Source: Triglochin maritima
Lineage: Eukaryota > Streptophyta > Magnoliopsida > Alismatales > Juncaginaceae
DNA: 64,000 bases
Direction of reading: 5' to 3'
NCBI GenBank assembly: GCA_963682175.1
Contig: OY821775.1
Location: 12,248,501 to 12,312,500 of the forward strand
Under the pieces are notes generated by a model that saw only the letters and a list, made by a program, of their open reading frames with translations, was not told the DNA's origin and made no database searches. A program made the translations under genes and the position numbers. Below, in pieces: positions 32,946 through 43,420 of this stretch (its first letter is position 1; the number at the start of each line of letters is the position of its first letter).

Positions 32946-33395
32946 GTAAGGGTTTGTCCTTTTTAAATTATGGGTCTGTTCATTTTAAGTTGTGTCTACT
33001 CTTTTTAAGGTATGAGTTTGTCCATTTTAAGTTATGGGTCTGTCCATTTTAATTTTTGGGTATGTCTATTTTAAGTTGTGTCTCCGTCCATTTTTAGGTA
33101 TGGGACTGTTCATTTTAAGTTGTGGGTATATCCATTTTAAGTTGTGGGTATGTCCATTTTAAGTTGTGGATCTGTCAATTTTAACTTGTGTGTCTGCCCA
33201 TTTTAACTTGTGTGTCTGCCCATTTTTAGTTGTGGGTCTGTCCATTTTAAGTTGTATGTCTGCCCATTTTAAGTTAGGGGTCTGCTCCTTTTAATTTGTG
33301 ACTGCCCATTTTAAGTTTTAGGTTTGCATTTTTTAAGTTATGTCCATTTTAAGGTGTGTCTGCCCATTTTAACCATTGATGTTGTCCCTTTTAAG
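32946..33395 (+). repeat. Minisatellite of about 22-bp units (left copy), intron-like
   Basis: Around 18-20 imperfect units of the form TCCATTTTAAGTTGTGGGTC. They begin at a GTAAGG splice donor and end before an AG. The same unit, inverted, fills an intron of the FAR1 gene at 57130-57715. Confidence 0.8.
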
Positions 33396-33688
33396 GTGTG
33401 AGAAGTTCAGCCTGGGGGAGCCCAGAAGGGGTGTGTACCACAGATGAAAATGTGGTCTGCAATGTTCAGCAAACGGGTAATTCTGAAGAAATAGGAGGAA
33501 CACGGAATCACCCTTCATAAAATTTACAACAGCGAATTCTGTAGGATTTCGTGCCCCTATGTATATGTATATTTTAAAATTTTAATACATGCTTACATAA
33601 TCGATTTTCATATTTTCAATAATTTTATGTACATTATTTTCGTGTTTATTCTAATATCATGCAATCCTACATATATTAAAATAAATTA
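33396..33688 (+). other. MULE internal sequence, possible end of the DUF1985-like gene
   Basis: Short coding-like stretch (GAQKGCVPQMKMWSAMFSKR) at about 33415-33480 after the minisatellite, then AT-rich DNA up to the Copia B LTR. Too short to assign. Confidence 0.35.
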
Positions 33689-35744
33689 TGAAGAGATGAT
33701 CATACCCAAAGGTTCTCTAAACCTTTATGAAGATCTGGAGTTGCGCCGCTTGTTGAATCGTCCACCGACCCACCTCCAAGTGTTGACCAAACTCTAAACA
33801 AGATTAGAGAAAAATGAACTAGTCAATCAATCTCTAATTAAGCTTAGAATCTAGCTAATAACTCCTTTAAAAATCCACGAGATTTTATCTCCAAAAACAT
33901 GAAATGATTAAGGAAATTTTGGATGGATTAATAGGGTGGTTAGGGAGAGAGAAATTTTTACATTAATTAAAATAAAGAGGGAGAGAATACATATTTATAA
34001 AGTCTCCCAACACCCACATCATGGGCTAACCACTAACTCATGATCCCTTGTTTTTCTCTTCCTAAAATCAATCACAATTTGACACATAATCATCCACATC
34101 CACATTTAACCATAATTAAAATAATTCCAATACATGATTAATACTAAATCCTTATTAATTCGGGCAAAACCGTATTAACCATTTTTTGCCTTTTACCAAA
34201 TTTTGGATTTATATCCAACAAAATTTGATCTTTGGGGTTTTTAGCAAATTCATATATCATGTAATATATTATCAAATGTAATGTCAATCATTACACCCCA
34301 TAATACATACATCTCATATGAACTTATAAATGATTCTAACTATGTCATTTTCATAACGCATTGATTTTATCGATTCACCATATGTATACTATTTCACATG
34401 AAATCCGATACATCATATGAATATAAAAATAATCTTATTGTTTCCCAGTTTTGTGGTGTGACATATAGGAGGATCTAAGTCAATTGACAATAATATTAAA
34501 CACTTAATATCATAAACTATAAGCGGTATCTAGCTACACATTATAGTTATCCAATTAACATAGATATCTTTGTTCACTCGAACTAAACACTGTCCATTTG
34601 GTGCAGGTTGTATGTACACGAATACGATGACTAAAAACAAGTTTGAAGGATGCTTCTTTTTTTGTCCAAATTTAGGAATAGACGTCAAATATTTATACTA
34701 GACGACGTCTATTCCTCTAAAGAAAAGACTAAACGTCGGCTTTATTTATAATCTGACGTCTATTCTTTAAGAATAGACATCGTCTGTAAGTTCACTGACG
34801 TCCATACCAAAATAATAGACGTCGATTAGATATAAAGGCCGACGTCTATTCTTAAAGAATAGACGTTGGCCGTATGTAGACGCCGACGTCTATTCCTAAA
34901 GAATAGACATCGGATATTGGACGTCCGACGTCTGCGTATAGACGACGCACGCATAGACGTCGGATCTGGGAGTTGTTATATCCGACGTATATACCCCCGT
35001 ACATCCGACGTATATGCCATTTTCTTGTAGTAGTGTCACTTGTGTCCATCCATTGTCTCATGATATTAAGAATATAATACAAACTAGAAATGTGTCACAT
35101 TTGTATTTTATATTCATTTCTTGATATTTTTAAGCTAATTATAACTATGTAACTCAACTCAAGTTACAGTGTGGACATTATAATTTTATTTTATCAAGGG
35201 GTCCACTAATATCATTACTCAATTAAGAGGGCAATGATAATCTTTTGACTAGCTTTCTTTTCCAACACAAGTCATGTTCAACAAACTATTGTCTTTATCA
35301 ATATACTCATTGATAGTTTTTGACAATAATAAAATTAAACATTCCTTATGTGGAAAGATATGTCTCATATCTTAAGATCCAAGACATAGTGAAAACATTA
35401 ATGACACATAACATAAGTATATAATGTTTCACTTGTTAGGTCTATTCAATATATAAAAGTAACTATTTTCCTCTTTTATATACTCGTGTCGTCAAATATT
35501 TGTAGAGCTACAATAATCTATGACCAACACGAAAATCTTATCTCGGTAATTAATGTTCGATGTTAATTACCATGATTGTGAATAACTTTTTTATTTATGT
35601 AAACCATTATCTTTTAGAGTTCTACGGTTAAGGATCATGAGCATCTTCCTTAACACTTCCAAATGACAAATACAATAATCAAGGAATAAAATATTTGCAC
35701 ATCAAATTCATAATAATTAAAACTTTTACAACACATTCCTTTCA
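33689..35744 (-). repeat. Copia B 3' LTR, enlarged by a CACTA-like insert
   Basis: Termini TGAA...TTCA. The right-hand LTR copy (55427-56348) matches its upstream part, for example AATCCGATACATCATATGAA in both. The left copy carries an extra 0.4 kb at about 34620-35036 (CACTA-like). A polypurine stretch (minus AGTAAGAGAT) adjoins at 35745. Many differences between the copies show an old element. Confidence 0.65.
34620..35036. mobile_element. CACTA-like non-autonomous element in the Copia B LTR
   Basis: The right end read in reverse is CACTACTACAAGAAAATGGC, typical of plant CACTA (En/Spm) ends. The interior is dense in GACGTC motifs, including palindromes such as GACGTCTATTCTTAAAGAAT near 34841. 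The other Copia B LTR lacks this block. The left end is not a clean CACTA terminus and no 3-bp TSD is certain, so it is a degraded copy. Confidence 0.6.
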
Positions 35745-36101
35745 ATCTCTTACTTGTTATCAAAGTTTTCTTTCACATACATACTCAATGTATAAAACAA
35801 TAATAACTAGGGTAACCATCTCTAATCACTAATCAAGTCAATCCACGTGGTTCCTCAGACCCATGGACTCGAAATGCATTTCGCCATTTGCTTGGTATGA
35901 GGGTTTGTTGAATGGATAAGTTGTGTTATTGTTTGTGTCCACCCATAATAAATCTATTTTGTTTTCGTCGGTGGTTGAGTCGGTCGTAGCGATTTATTTC
36001 CAACTACGCCAACTCATGGCTCCACCTTTCAGAATAAAGAATTATCATTATCGCGATCTCCTATCGTCGGGATCACTCATGAAACTTGCATCTGAATATA
36101 T

Positions 36102-37552
36102 CTAGGCTATTAGCTTCCTTCGTCCTCCATAAACAAGAAACTTATCTTTGGTCTGGTTAAGGTATCTCAGAATATTCTTGACCGCAGTCCAATGCTCAGG
36201 ACCTGCGTTGGATTGGTGATGACTTGTCACACTTAGAGCATACGAGACATATGGTCTTGTGCAAGTCAAGACGTACATGATTGATCTTATTTCCGAAGCA
36301 TAAGGAATATCTTTTATGTACACCAACTCTTTACGTGATTCAGCGCGTTGAGACTTCTTGAGTTGCACACTCATACTCATTGGAAGATTGCCCTTTTTGA
36401 AGTTGTTCATGTTGAACATTTCCAAGACCTTGTCAATGTATGTACGTTGACTTAAGTCAATGAGTCTACGGGATCTGTCTCTATATATCTTGATTCATAA
36501 GATGTATTGAGACTCACCTATGTCTTTCATTGAAAATGCAGATTTCAATAACTTCTCATTTGCTCAAGCAAAGGTATATGATTTCCCATGAGGAGTATGT
36601 CATCGACATATAAGATCAAGAATTAATACTATGTGGCTCCCACTAACCTTCTTGTATATACAATGCTCTTCCTTACTTTGGACGAAGTGAATCTTTTTGA
36701 CTTCTTCGTCAAAGCACTTCTTCAACTCCTTGATGGTTGCTTCAATCCATAAATGGATATTTGAAGATTGCATACTTTCTTGTTATTCTTTGGATCTTCA
36801 AAACCTTGAGGTTATACCATGTACACATTCTCCTCCAAGTTCCCATTAAGGAACGTCATTTTGACATTCATTTGTCATATCTCATAATCATGAAATGAGG
36901 CAATAGCGAGCATAATCCGAATAGACTTGAACATGGCAACCGATGAAAAAGTTTCATCATAGTCAATTCATTGAACTTGAGTGAAACCTTTTGCTACAAG
37001 TCTTGCTTTGTAGGCTGTCAAGTTCTCATCCATGTTTATCTTCCTATTGAAAACCCATTTATTTTGAATGACTTTCTTCCCTTGAGAAATGTCAACCAAG
37101 TTCCACACTTGATTATCATACATGGATTCTATTTCGGATTCCATGGCTTTAAACCATAGTTTGGAGTCCTATTTTTCCATTGCATCTTTAAAGGTTGAGG
37201 GATCATCGGTATCAAGTATCATGATCTCATGAGGTCCTAAATACAATTCGGGTTTCTTCATTTCCCTCGTTGACCTTCTAAGTTCTTTTGGTTCTTCATG
37301 TACTTCTTGAACTTCTTCCACAATTTCTTGTGGAATTGGCTCATGTTCGATTCTCGAACGTACACGTAGTGGGGATAACGAAGTTTCTCTCACAATTGCT
37401 TGCAAGGGTCTCTCACTCACACTCCCACTAACCAAAGGAACCTCGGTTGGGCCTTCATGATCTTGAACGTTTCCATTTATATCATGATCTTGTAGAATAT
37501 CATGAGTTTCCTCAAGCACAATTCTACTCCCACTACTTTTCATTCTTTCCAT
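36102..37552 (-). pseudogene. Copia B reverse transcriptase and RNase H, decayed
   Basis: On the minus strand: an acidic linker (37552-37169), then RT with blocks NKWVFNRKINMDENLTAYKA and ARLVAKGFTQV, SIRIMLAIASFHDYEI and MTFLNGNLEENVYMV. At least three in-frame stops fall in RT, at sites normally Gln or Trp. A Copia RT/RNase H end follows at 36425-36102 (SIMYVLTCTRPYVSYALSV). Most stops look like C-to-T or G-to-A changes. Non-functional. Confidence 0.8.
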
Positions 37553-37611
37553 AAATTCCTTTCAAGAAATACAGCATCCCTCCCTACAATCACTCAATTG
37601 GAGGTTATATG

Positions 37612-38434
37612 TCAAAAGTAGTATCCTCTTCTCTTACAATGATAACTTATAAAGAAGTATTTATCTTCTTTTGGTTGAAGTTTGGTCGACATCAATCTCT
37701 TGACGTAGGCCTCACAACCCCAAATCTTGAGAAAATTGAGCTTAGGTGTTTTACCACTCCATAGCTCATACGGTGTTTTCTCCACGGATTTGGATGGAGC
37801 ATCATTTAGTGTGTAAGCCGCAGTTTCTAATGCATAACTCCAAAAGTAAAACGGCAATCCAGTTTGACTCATCATTGATCGAACCATGTCGAGCAATGTC
37901 TTATTCCTCCTTTCGGATACCCCATTCCACTAAGGTGTACCGGGAGGGGTGAGTTTGTGGTACAATACCACACTCCTTTAGGAACGAATCAAATTCAGTA
38001 CTTAAGTACTCACCTCCACGATCGGTTCGTAGAGACTTGATTTTCTTGTTGAGTTAGTTTTCTACTTCATTCTTGAATTCCTTGAACTTGTCAAATGATT
38101 CACTTTTGTTCCTCATTAGATATATATAGTCATAACGACTATAGTCATCCGTGAATGTAATGAAGTACCTAAAATCGTCTCTTGCACTTGTACTCATTGG
38201 ACCACATACATCGGAATGTATCAAATCTAATAAGTTACTCACTCTCAGACATTTCTTCTTGAAAGGCCTCTGGGTCATTTTTCCCACAAGGCACGGTTGC
38301 AGTTTTTAATGATTTAAAATCAAGTTGACCAAGAAGGTTAGCTTCTTGCAATTTCTTGATGTGTTTTTCATTTACGTGACCAAGACGATAGTGTCACAAG
38401 AGTGTATCATTTGTAGGATCGTATGGGTCGGCTA
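37612..38434 (-). pseudogene. Copia B integrase, decayed
   Basis: Minus-strand fragments in order: pre-integrase zinc region (HYRLGHVNEKHIKKLQ at about 38330-38395), core with HSDVCGPMSTSARDDFRYF (38287-38054) and the C-terminal part PFYFWSYALETAAYTLNDAP (37896-37612). Frameshifts and stops separate the pieces. The upstream boundary at 38434 is where another LTR sequence is inserted. Confidence 0.75.
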
Positions 38435-39021
38435 TGCTAATCACTTTTAAACTAATTACCTACTCGTTTTATCGATCGAGTTATAAGCAGCGGAATTTAA
38501 ACAACTAAACGAGCAAGTAAGAAATAAGCAAACCACAATGGACGCTGGGGGTTTTTACAGAGGTTCGGCCACCGCCTACGTCCTCTCTTGCAAGCTCCGC
38601 TCGCGTCTTCACTATCCACTCCCCGTTCCGGGCCGGGAGAGAACGCCTTTTACAAAACAAGCTCGACGAACAACCTCGCGAGCTTGACTTTCTTCTCTCA
38701 CAATCCGAGAGGAACACTTCGGGCTTTCACCGAAGTCCTTGCTTCTTGAACAAACGAAATCTTGAGTGGAACACACTCTCTAAACTTGAGCACACTTGAA
38801 TGAGATTGAAATTGATTCTAAGTGTGGAAATTTGAGGCTTTGAGTGTTTGGGATTCTCTCTAATGTTTGGGACAAGTTTGTAGTGGGAGAGTTGTGTTAA
38901 AATGTGTTTTGCAACTCTATTTATAAGCATTAGAGAGAATAGAGCTGTTGGGTTTTATTGGGTGTGAGTTGATGTTTGATACACAAAACAGAAATCTGCA
39001 GGACCCAATTCTGCCTAAAAA

Positions 39022-39323
39022 CGGTCGACCGAATTGGGTATTCCGTTCGACCGTTTGGTCAAATTTCAGCTTTGACTTAAGTTAACATAAGGTAACGGTC
39101 GAATAGGCTCAGGGGATCGGTCGACTGAATTAGTCCTGGCACTTCTGGGAGACCAAATTGTGTTGGTTCTGTCGACCGTTAGGAAAGTTTCTGTCGACCG
39201 GATGTTTGGAAATTTGGGGTATTTGGGAATAATACGAATACAACCGTTGGGTATAAAACGACAAAACAAACGGTCTGAAAATATGTGTAAACGGTCGAAC
39301 GGAAAGCTTTCAACGGTCGACCG
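39022..39323. repeat. Paired decamer array in the Copia-type LTR
   Basis: Pairs at 39022/39044, 39096/39118, 39169/39191 and 39292/39314, all exactly 22 bp start to start. It lies 95-400 bp upstream of the TATA box, so in U3. Confidence 0.8.
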
Positions 39324-39575
39324 TTTTGGTCCAGGAAGTTCAAGTTTTGTTTAGGTGTTTTCCAGTTCTAGTTTGGATGATCTATTGAAGTTCAAATTAT
39401 GTGAAATTTTGTGTGTGACTTCTATAGGGAACCTAGTGTGTGGTTGAGTAGTTTTTAGCTCAAGTATGCTCAATTACACAATGTTCCTAAATACTCAAAG
39501 AAATACAAAATACATGTCTTCAAATGAGCTTGATTACATGTCTTGACTTGATTTCCTTTCTTCATTGAGTCTTGA

Positions 39576-40318
39576 TGTAATATCCTGAATTTTTTAGTTT
39601 AGGTAATAATCAAATATCTTAATGGACTAATTAAGATTGTTGGATGATTGTGTGGTTTTAGGAGAAGATGGAATTTTGAGAAGAATATTGAGAAGAAAAA
39701 GATGGAGATTTTGAGGCAAGTACTGATTCGTTATTCTTCAGTTTCATATCATGTCTGTCTCTCTTGATATTCGTAGTTGCATGCATGTTGAGCATTAATA
39801 TTGATTTTATGGATATGCATATGATTGCATGGTGGTGTTTCGGTCGACATGTCCTGTGGCTGTGTGTATGTTTCTAGCAGAGCAACTTAGGAAAGAGCTG
39901 CCTAACGGACAGCGTGGAGCCACCCGAGAGAGGAAAGGGCTGCCTGTCGTTAGTGTGGAGCTACCAGGTGTGCGTCTGACAGATTGATAGATTTCAGAAG
40001 CACAGGATGTGGTCGAATCTGAATGGGGGTTTCAAATTGACATGCATGCATTTTATTTGTGATGCATGTCTCTTGATTGTGCTTATTGACTGAATGTCAT
40101 ATTCTGTATTATTTTCCACATGATTATGATTCTGATTGATTGATGGTTGGTACTTGCGGGCTGTCGAGCTCACAAATTGTTGATTATATTTTTCAGATTA
40201 ATTATGGGCCTATCAGATGGATTTAAATATCAGAATGCGCAGCGGTCAGGATCGTGGATCGTATCTTAACGCACCGGGTTCGGGCGGGTGATCAGTTGTC
40301 CGGGCTCGGGGCGTTACA
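39576..40318 (+). repeat. Solo LTR of a Tekay-like element with TSD CTTGA
   Basis: Begins TGTAATATCC and ends GGGGCGTTACA, 743 bp, flanked by CTTGA at 39571-39575 and 40319-40323. It has no internal region, so it formed by recombination between the two LTRs of a former insertion. It lacks the decamer array seen in the longer Tekay-like LTRs. Confidence 0.85.
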
Positions 40319-40448
40319 CTTGATCACCTGTAGAGGTTAGCACAAGGCAAAATATATGCAATGCAAAATGTGTGCTACTCTACATGACCATAATTAAGAT
40401 TAGGTTGATTAAATCATCAAAACATAGATTAAGGCCAAAAAGCCAACA

Positions 40449-40845
40449 TCATTCACGTGAGTAGTTTTAAGCCTTTTGTTATTGATATTTAAAATTTGTC
40501 TATTATTCAAGCAAATAAAGATCATTCCTTAAGAATGCATTTACATAGAAAATTCCATTCTTCGATATAGACAAACAACAGTTTGAAATATTTATATTAA
40601 AATTATCCATATCTAAACATGATACAAAAATAATGTTCTTGCTAATTGAATGCACATAATAGACGTTCTTTAAACATAATTTTATATCACTAGATAATTG
40701 AAGCTTCACGGAACCTTGTGCAATCGCAGCAACGCTTGCACCATTTCTGACCTTTAAAATCATCTCGTTCTTCACGAGTTCCTTCCTAACCTTTAGTAGC
40801 TGCACATTAGAAATTATGTGAGTACAAGATTCGGTATCAATTACC
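40449..40845 (-). pseudogene. Copia B protease to pre-integrase region, partial
   Basis: A minus-strand frame at 40805-40503 with the pattern following the Copia retropepsin (SIAQGSVKLQL-like strand, then LCLKNVYYVHSISKNIIFVS). The catalytic Asp region upstream is damaged. It ends at the inserted LTR. Confidence 0.65.
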
Positions 40846-41985
40846 TAATCATGGACAGAGGTGGCCAAATTTATTTCAATAGCAAATATACCTTTAGCCT
40901 TTTGGGGGCGTTTACGTTCAACCACTCCATTGTCAATGTCCTCCTTGTACTTGGGGCAATTTGACCGGATGTGACCCTTTTCACCGCAGTGAAAGCATTC
41001 CGTGTTGGGATCAAAGAATTCCCCCTCGAGGCACTCACACGAGCACATCCTACTCCTTTGATCTTGATTGGCATTTTTTGGTGAATTTGCCTTTACCTTT
41101 AGTGATCTTTTTACTCCCTCCATGGACGGCTAGGACGTGCTTATCCTGACCTTTACCCTTGTCAACTTTAGCCATTTTGAGAGCGTTGTGTAGCTCCTCA
41201 AGACTCACCCCTTTCTCACGCACATGATAGTGCATAATGAAGTCCTTATAAGAAGGGGCTAGAAAGTCAAGAATCAAATCTTCCGCAATATCATCAGGCA
41301 TCGGGAAAGAGAGCTTTGACAATTTCTCAAGATATCCTTGCATCGCGAGAAAATACATAGATACCGATGTTCCCTCCGCCATATGGCACATTGTGAGTGC
41401 ATAATGCTATTTTCTAGCACTATCCATGAACATCTTTGTTAAAGCTTCCATGGAGACTTCTTGGGTTTTGAATCCAAGTATTTCTCTTAACGTGAGTCAT
41501 CTATAGAGGTCAACATTAGACCGTGAACTTGGTTGTCTTGGCCTTCCCACTAAAGCATCTTTCTCGCTATTGATTGCCTTCTCATTTATTTTTGAGATTT
41601 TATCATCCAAAATATGAGATAGTTTCTTAAACTTCAACACGATATTGAGATTGAGTTGTCAGCTTATGAAGTTGGAGTCATCATTTGCTAAAGGATGTTT
41701 TTTGCATCATAGATCGCACAATATGTTGAATATTCGACATTTCTACAAAATAAATTTATACATAGGATTTATGTCAATTTTATCTTCGAAAATCAATAGA
41801 GCAAATAAATATGTCCTTAAATGCAGTAATTCAAGATCCTATCAATTATAATATAAACTAGCTAAGGGCTATCGGATATATTATAAATTCAAGGTAAGAA
41901 AATATTTTCTAATCATAACCATTTCGAAAAATTGCAACTTTTGCATTTTCAAACTCTTATGACTCTTGTCATTTTAATTAAGAGG
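40846..41985 (-). pseudogene. Copia B gag with CCHC knuckle, decayed
   Basis: The gag core is at 41391-41050 (MAEGTSVSMYFLAMQGYLEK; DLILDFLAPSYKDFIMHYHV). A CCHC knuckle, CFHCGEKGHIRSNC, is near 40965-41010. The N-terminal part (41400-41985) is recognisable only in patches. At 41985 the sequence changes abruptly to the middle of the Gypsy2 pol, so the start of gag, the primer-binding site and part of the 5' LTR are deleted. Confidence 0.7.
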
Positions 41986-41989
41986 GAAT

Positions 41990-42526
41990 TTGATCAATCC
42001 TCCCACGGTTGTTTCAGGAGATCAGGAGTTTCCGGCCGACCTGGTCTTGCTAACGATGGAAGACTTTGATGTCATACTTGGGATGGATTGGTTGTCCCAA
42101 TATGATGTTCGAGTCTTGTGCCGTGAGAAGAAGATTTTGATCCTGAGGAAAGGTTTGCCTGATATTCTGATCAGAGGGGTCAGAAACAGAGGGGGTCGCA
42201 TTATTGTATCTGTTGTGAGGGCTCAGAGACTGTTACAGCAGGGTTGTGCAGCATTTTTAGCGACGCTTGTGGTTGCGGAGGCAGAGTCTCAGAGGTTAGA
42301 GGACATTGAAGTGGTGCAGGAGTTCGCGAATGTTTTTCCAACAGAGATTCCAGGTTTACCACCACACCGAGAGTTGGAGTTTGACATCGAGTTGGCAGTT
42401 GACACTACACACCACAGTCGAAGGATCCATATCGGATGGCACCTGCTGAGTTGACAGAGTGGAAGAAGTAGTTGCAGGAATTGATGGACTCTGGATTTAT
42501 CAGACCGAGTGTCTCGCCTTGGGGTG
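41990..42526 (+). pseudogene. Gypsy2 pol, first part (after protease to start of RT)
   Basis: Closely similar to residues of Tekay1 pol from the protease C-terminal half ([15 protein letters not shown]) through the linker into RT (RPSVSPWG). A frameshift occurs near 42405-42420 and a TAG at 42469-42471 replaces a Gln codon. It ends at the Athila2 target site GGGTG. Confidence 0.85.
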
Positions 42527-43348
42527 TGATGCATTGCATACATTGCATCATATGTCTTTCATTTAGATTACTTTTACATCAATAAATGCTACTAAGGTAT
42601 GTGTTTAGTCTTATTTACAAAATACAGGGACCTGAATGCAATTTACCCACATCTCGAGCATAAACGCGTGCAAAAGACTCATTTCTATCATAAAGACCAA
42701 GTTCAAGTTTATCATAAAGACCAAGTACAAGGGGTGTGATCCCTTGTATCGGCTATAAATAGCCCCGAGAACGATGGTAGAAGGGTCCTTGGCCTTAGAC
42801 CTAGTTTTTAGTTGTTTTTATTTTCAGTTTTGTACTCTTCACTTTAGTAATAAAATTCTGTCTTTTATTTCTTGTTTTTACTTTTCTTTTGTAATGTCTC
42901 TAGGACCCCTTCTTCCTCCCTCTATGAGTTTCTAACTCCTTCCAAAGGGTGGAGGTGACGGATTTAGGGTGAAGAGAAGATGAATGAATGTTATTATTTT
43001 AATTTCGTGTTAGTATATTTTGATTACTTGAGTTTATGTTAAATCATTTATCATGTAATGCTTTATAACTAATATGATTTATTATAAGTTTCTGAATTCT
43101 CTAATCTAAACCTTAAATCTAAACCTCCACCCAACGGAATTCACATCTTTGTTCTTGTTTTAATTGTTCTTGTTTCTTGCTTTAGATAATTAAAAATCAA
43201 AAATCACAAAACCAACTTATTTCTTCTCTCATTCGTTCCCCCAATCGAAATCACATTAATAACAAATCTCTCCCTCCTTGTGTTCGACCCGTATTTGCCA
43301 CGTCTCCATTGACGCCGTGCACTTGCGGTATAAATTTAATTCACATCA
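42527..43348 (+). repeat. Athila2 extra LTR (LTR_a), internally deleted
   Basis: 822 bp, TGATGCATT...CACATCA, flanked on both sides by GGGTG (42522-42526, 43349-43353), as a solo LTR would be. About 400 bp of U3, including the dyad module, are missing. At the break a copy of the neighbouring TATCATAAAGACCAAG text is repeated as filler (about 42710-42740). Confidence 0.85.
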
Positions 43349-43420
43349 GGGTGCACCGGTTTTTATTTTTCTTATTTTATGTTTTGCTAGGGACTAGCAA
43401 AATCTAGGTGTGGGGGTATT
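43349..43420 (+). other. Displaced 15-bp host flank joined to the Athila2 tail
   Basis: GGGTGCACCGGTTTT (43349-43363) equals the Gypsy2 sequence right of the insertion (50867-50881). It is joined through a shared GTTTT to the Athila2 3' tail and polypurine tract (43364-43420), which lead into LTR_b. In an ordinary insertion this host sequence should occur only after the last LTR. Confidence 0.8.

Larger units (their letters stand above)
38435..40448 (-). repeat. Copia-type LTR inserted in the Copia B integrase region
   Basis: On the minus strand it starts TGTTGGC at 40448 and appears to end near 38435. A TATA box (minus TTATAAATAG) is at about 38917-38926. It resembles the Copia A LTR in layout and in its decamer array. 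Copia B coding sequence flanks it on both sides. I could not find a matching TSD. A solo LTR is nested inside it. Confidence 0.6.

Noticed and set aside
35745..36101. Coding end of Copia B
   Set aside because: Only non-coding sequence and the polypurine stretch are visible before RNase H resumes at 36102.
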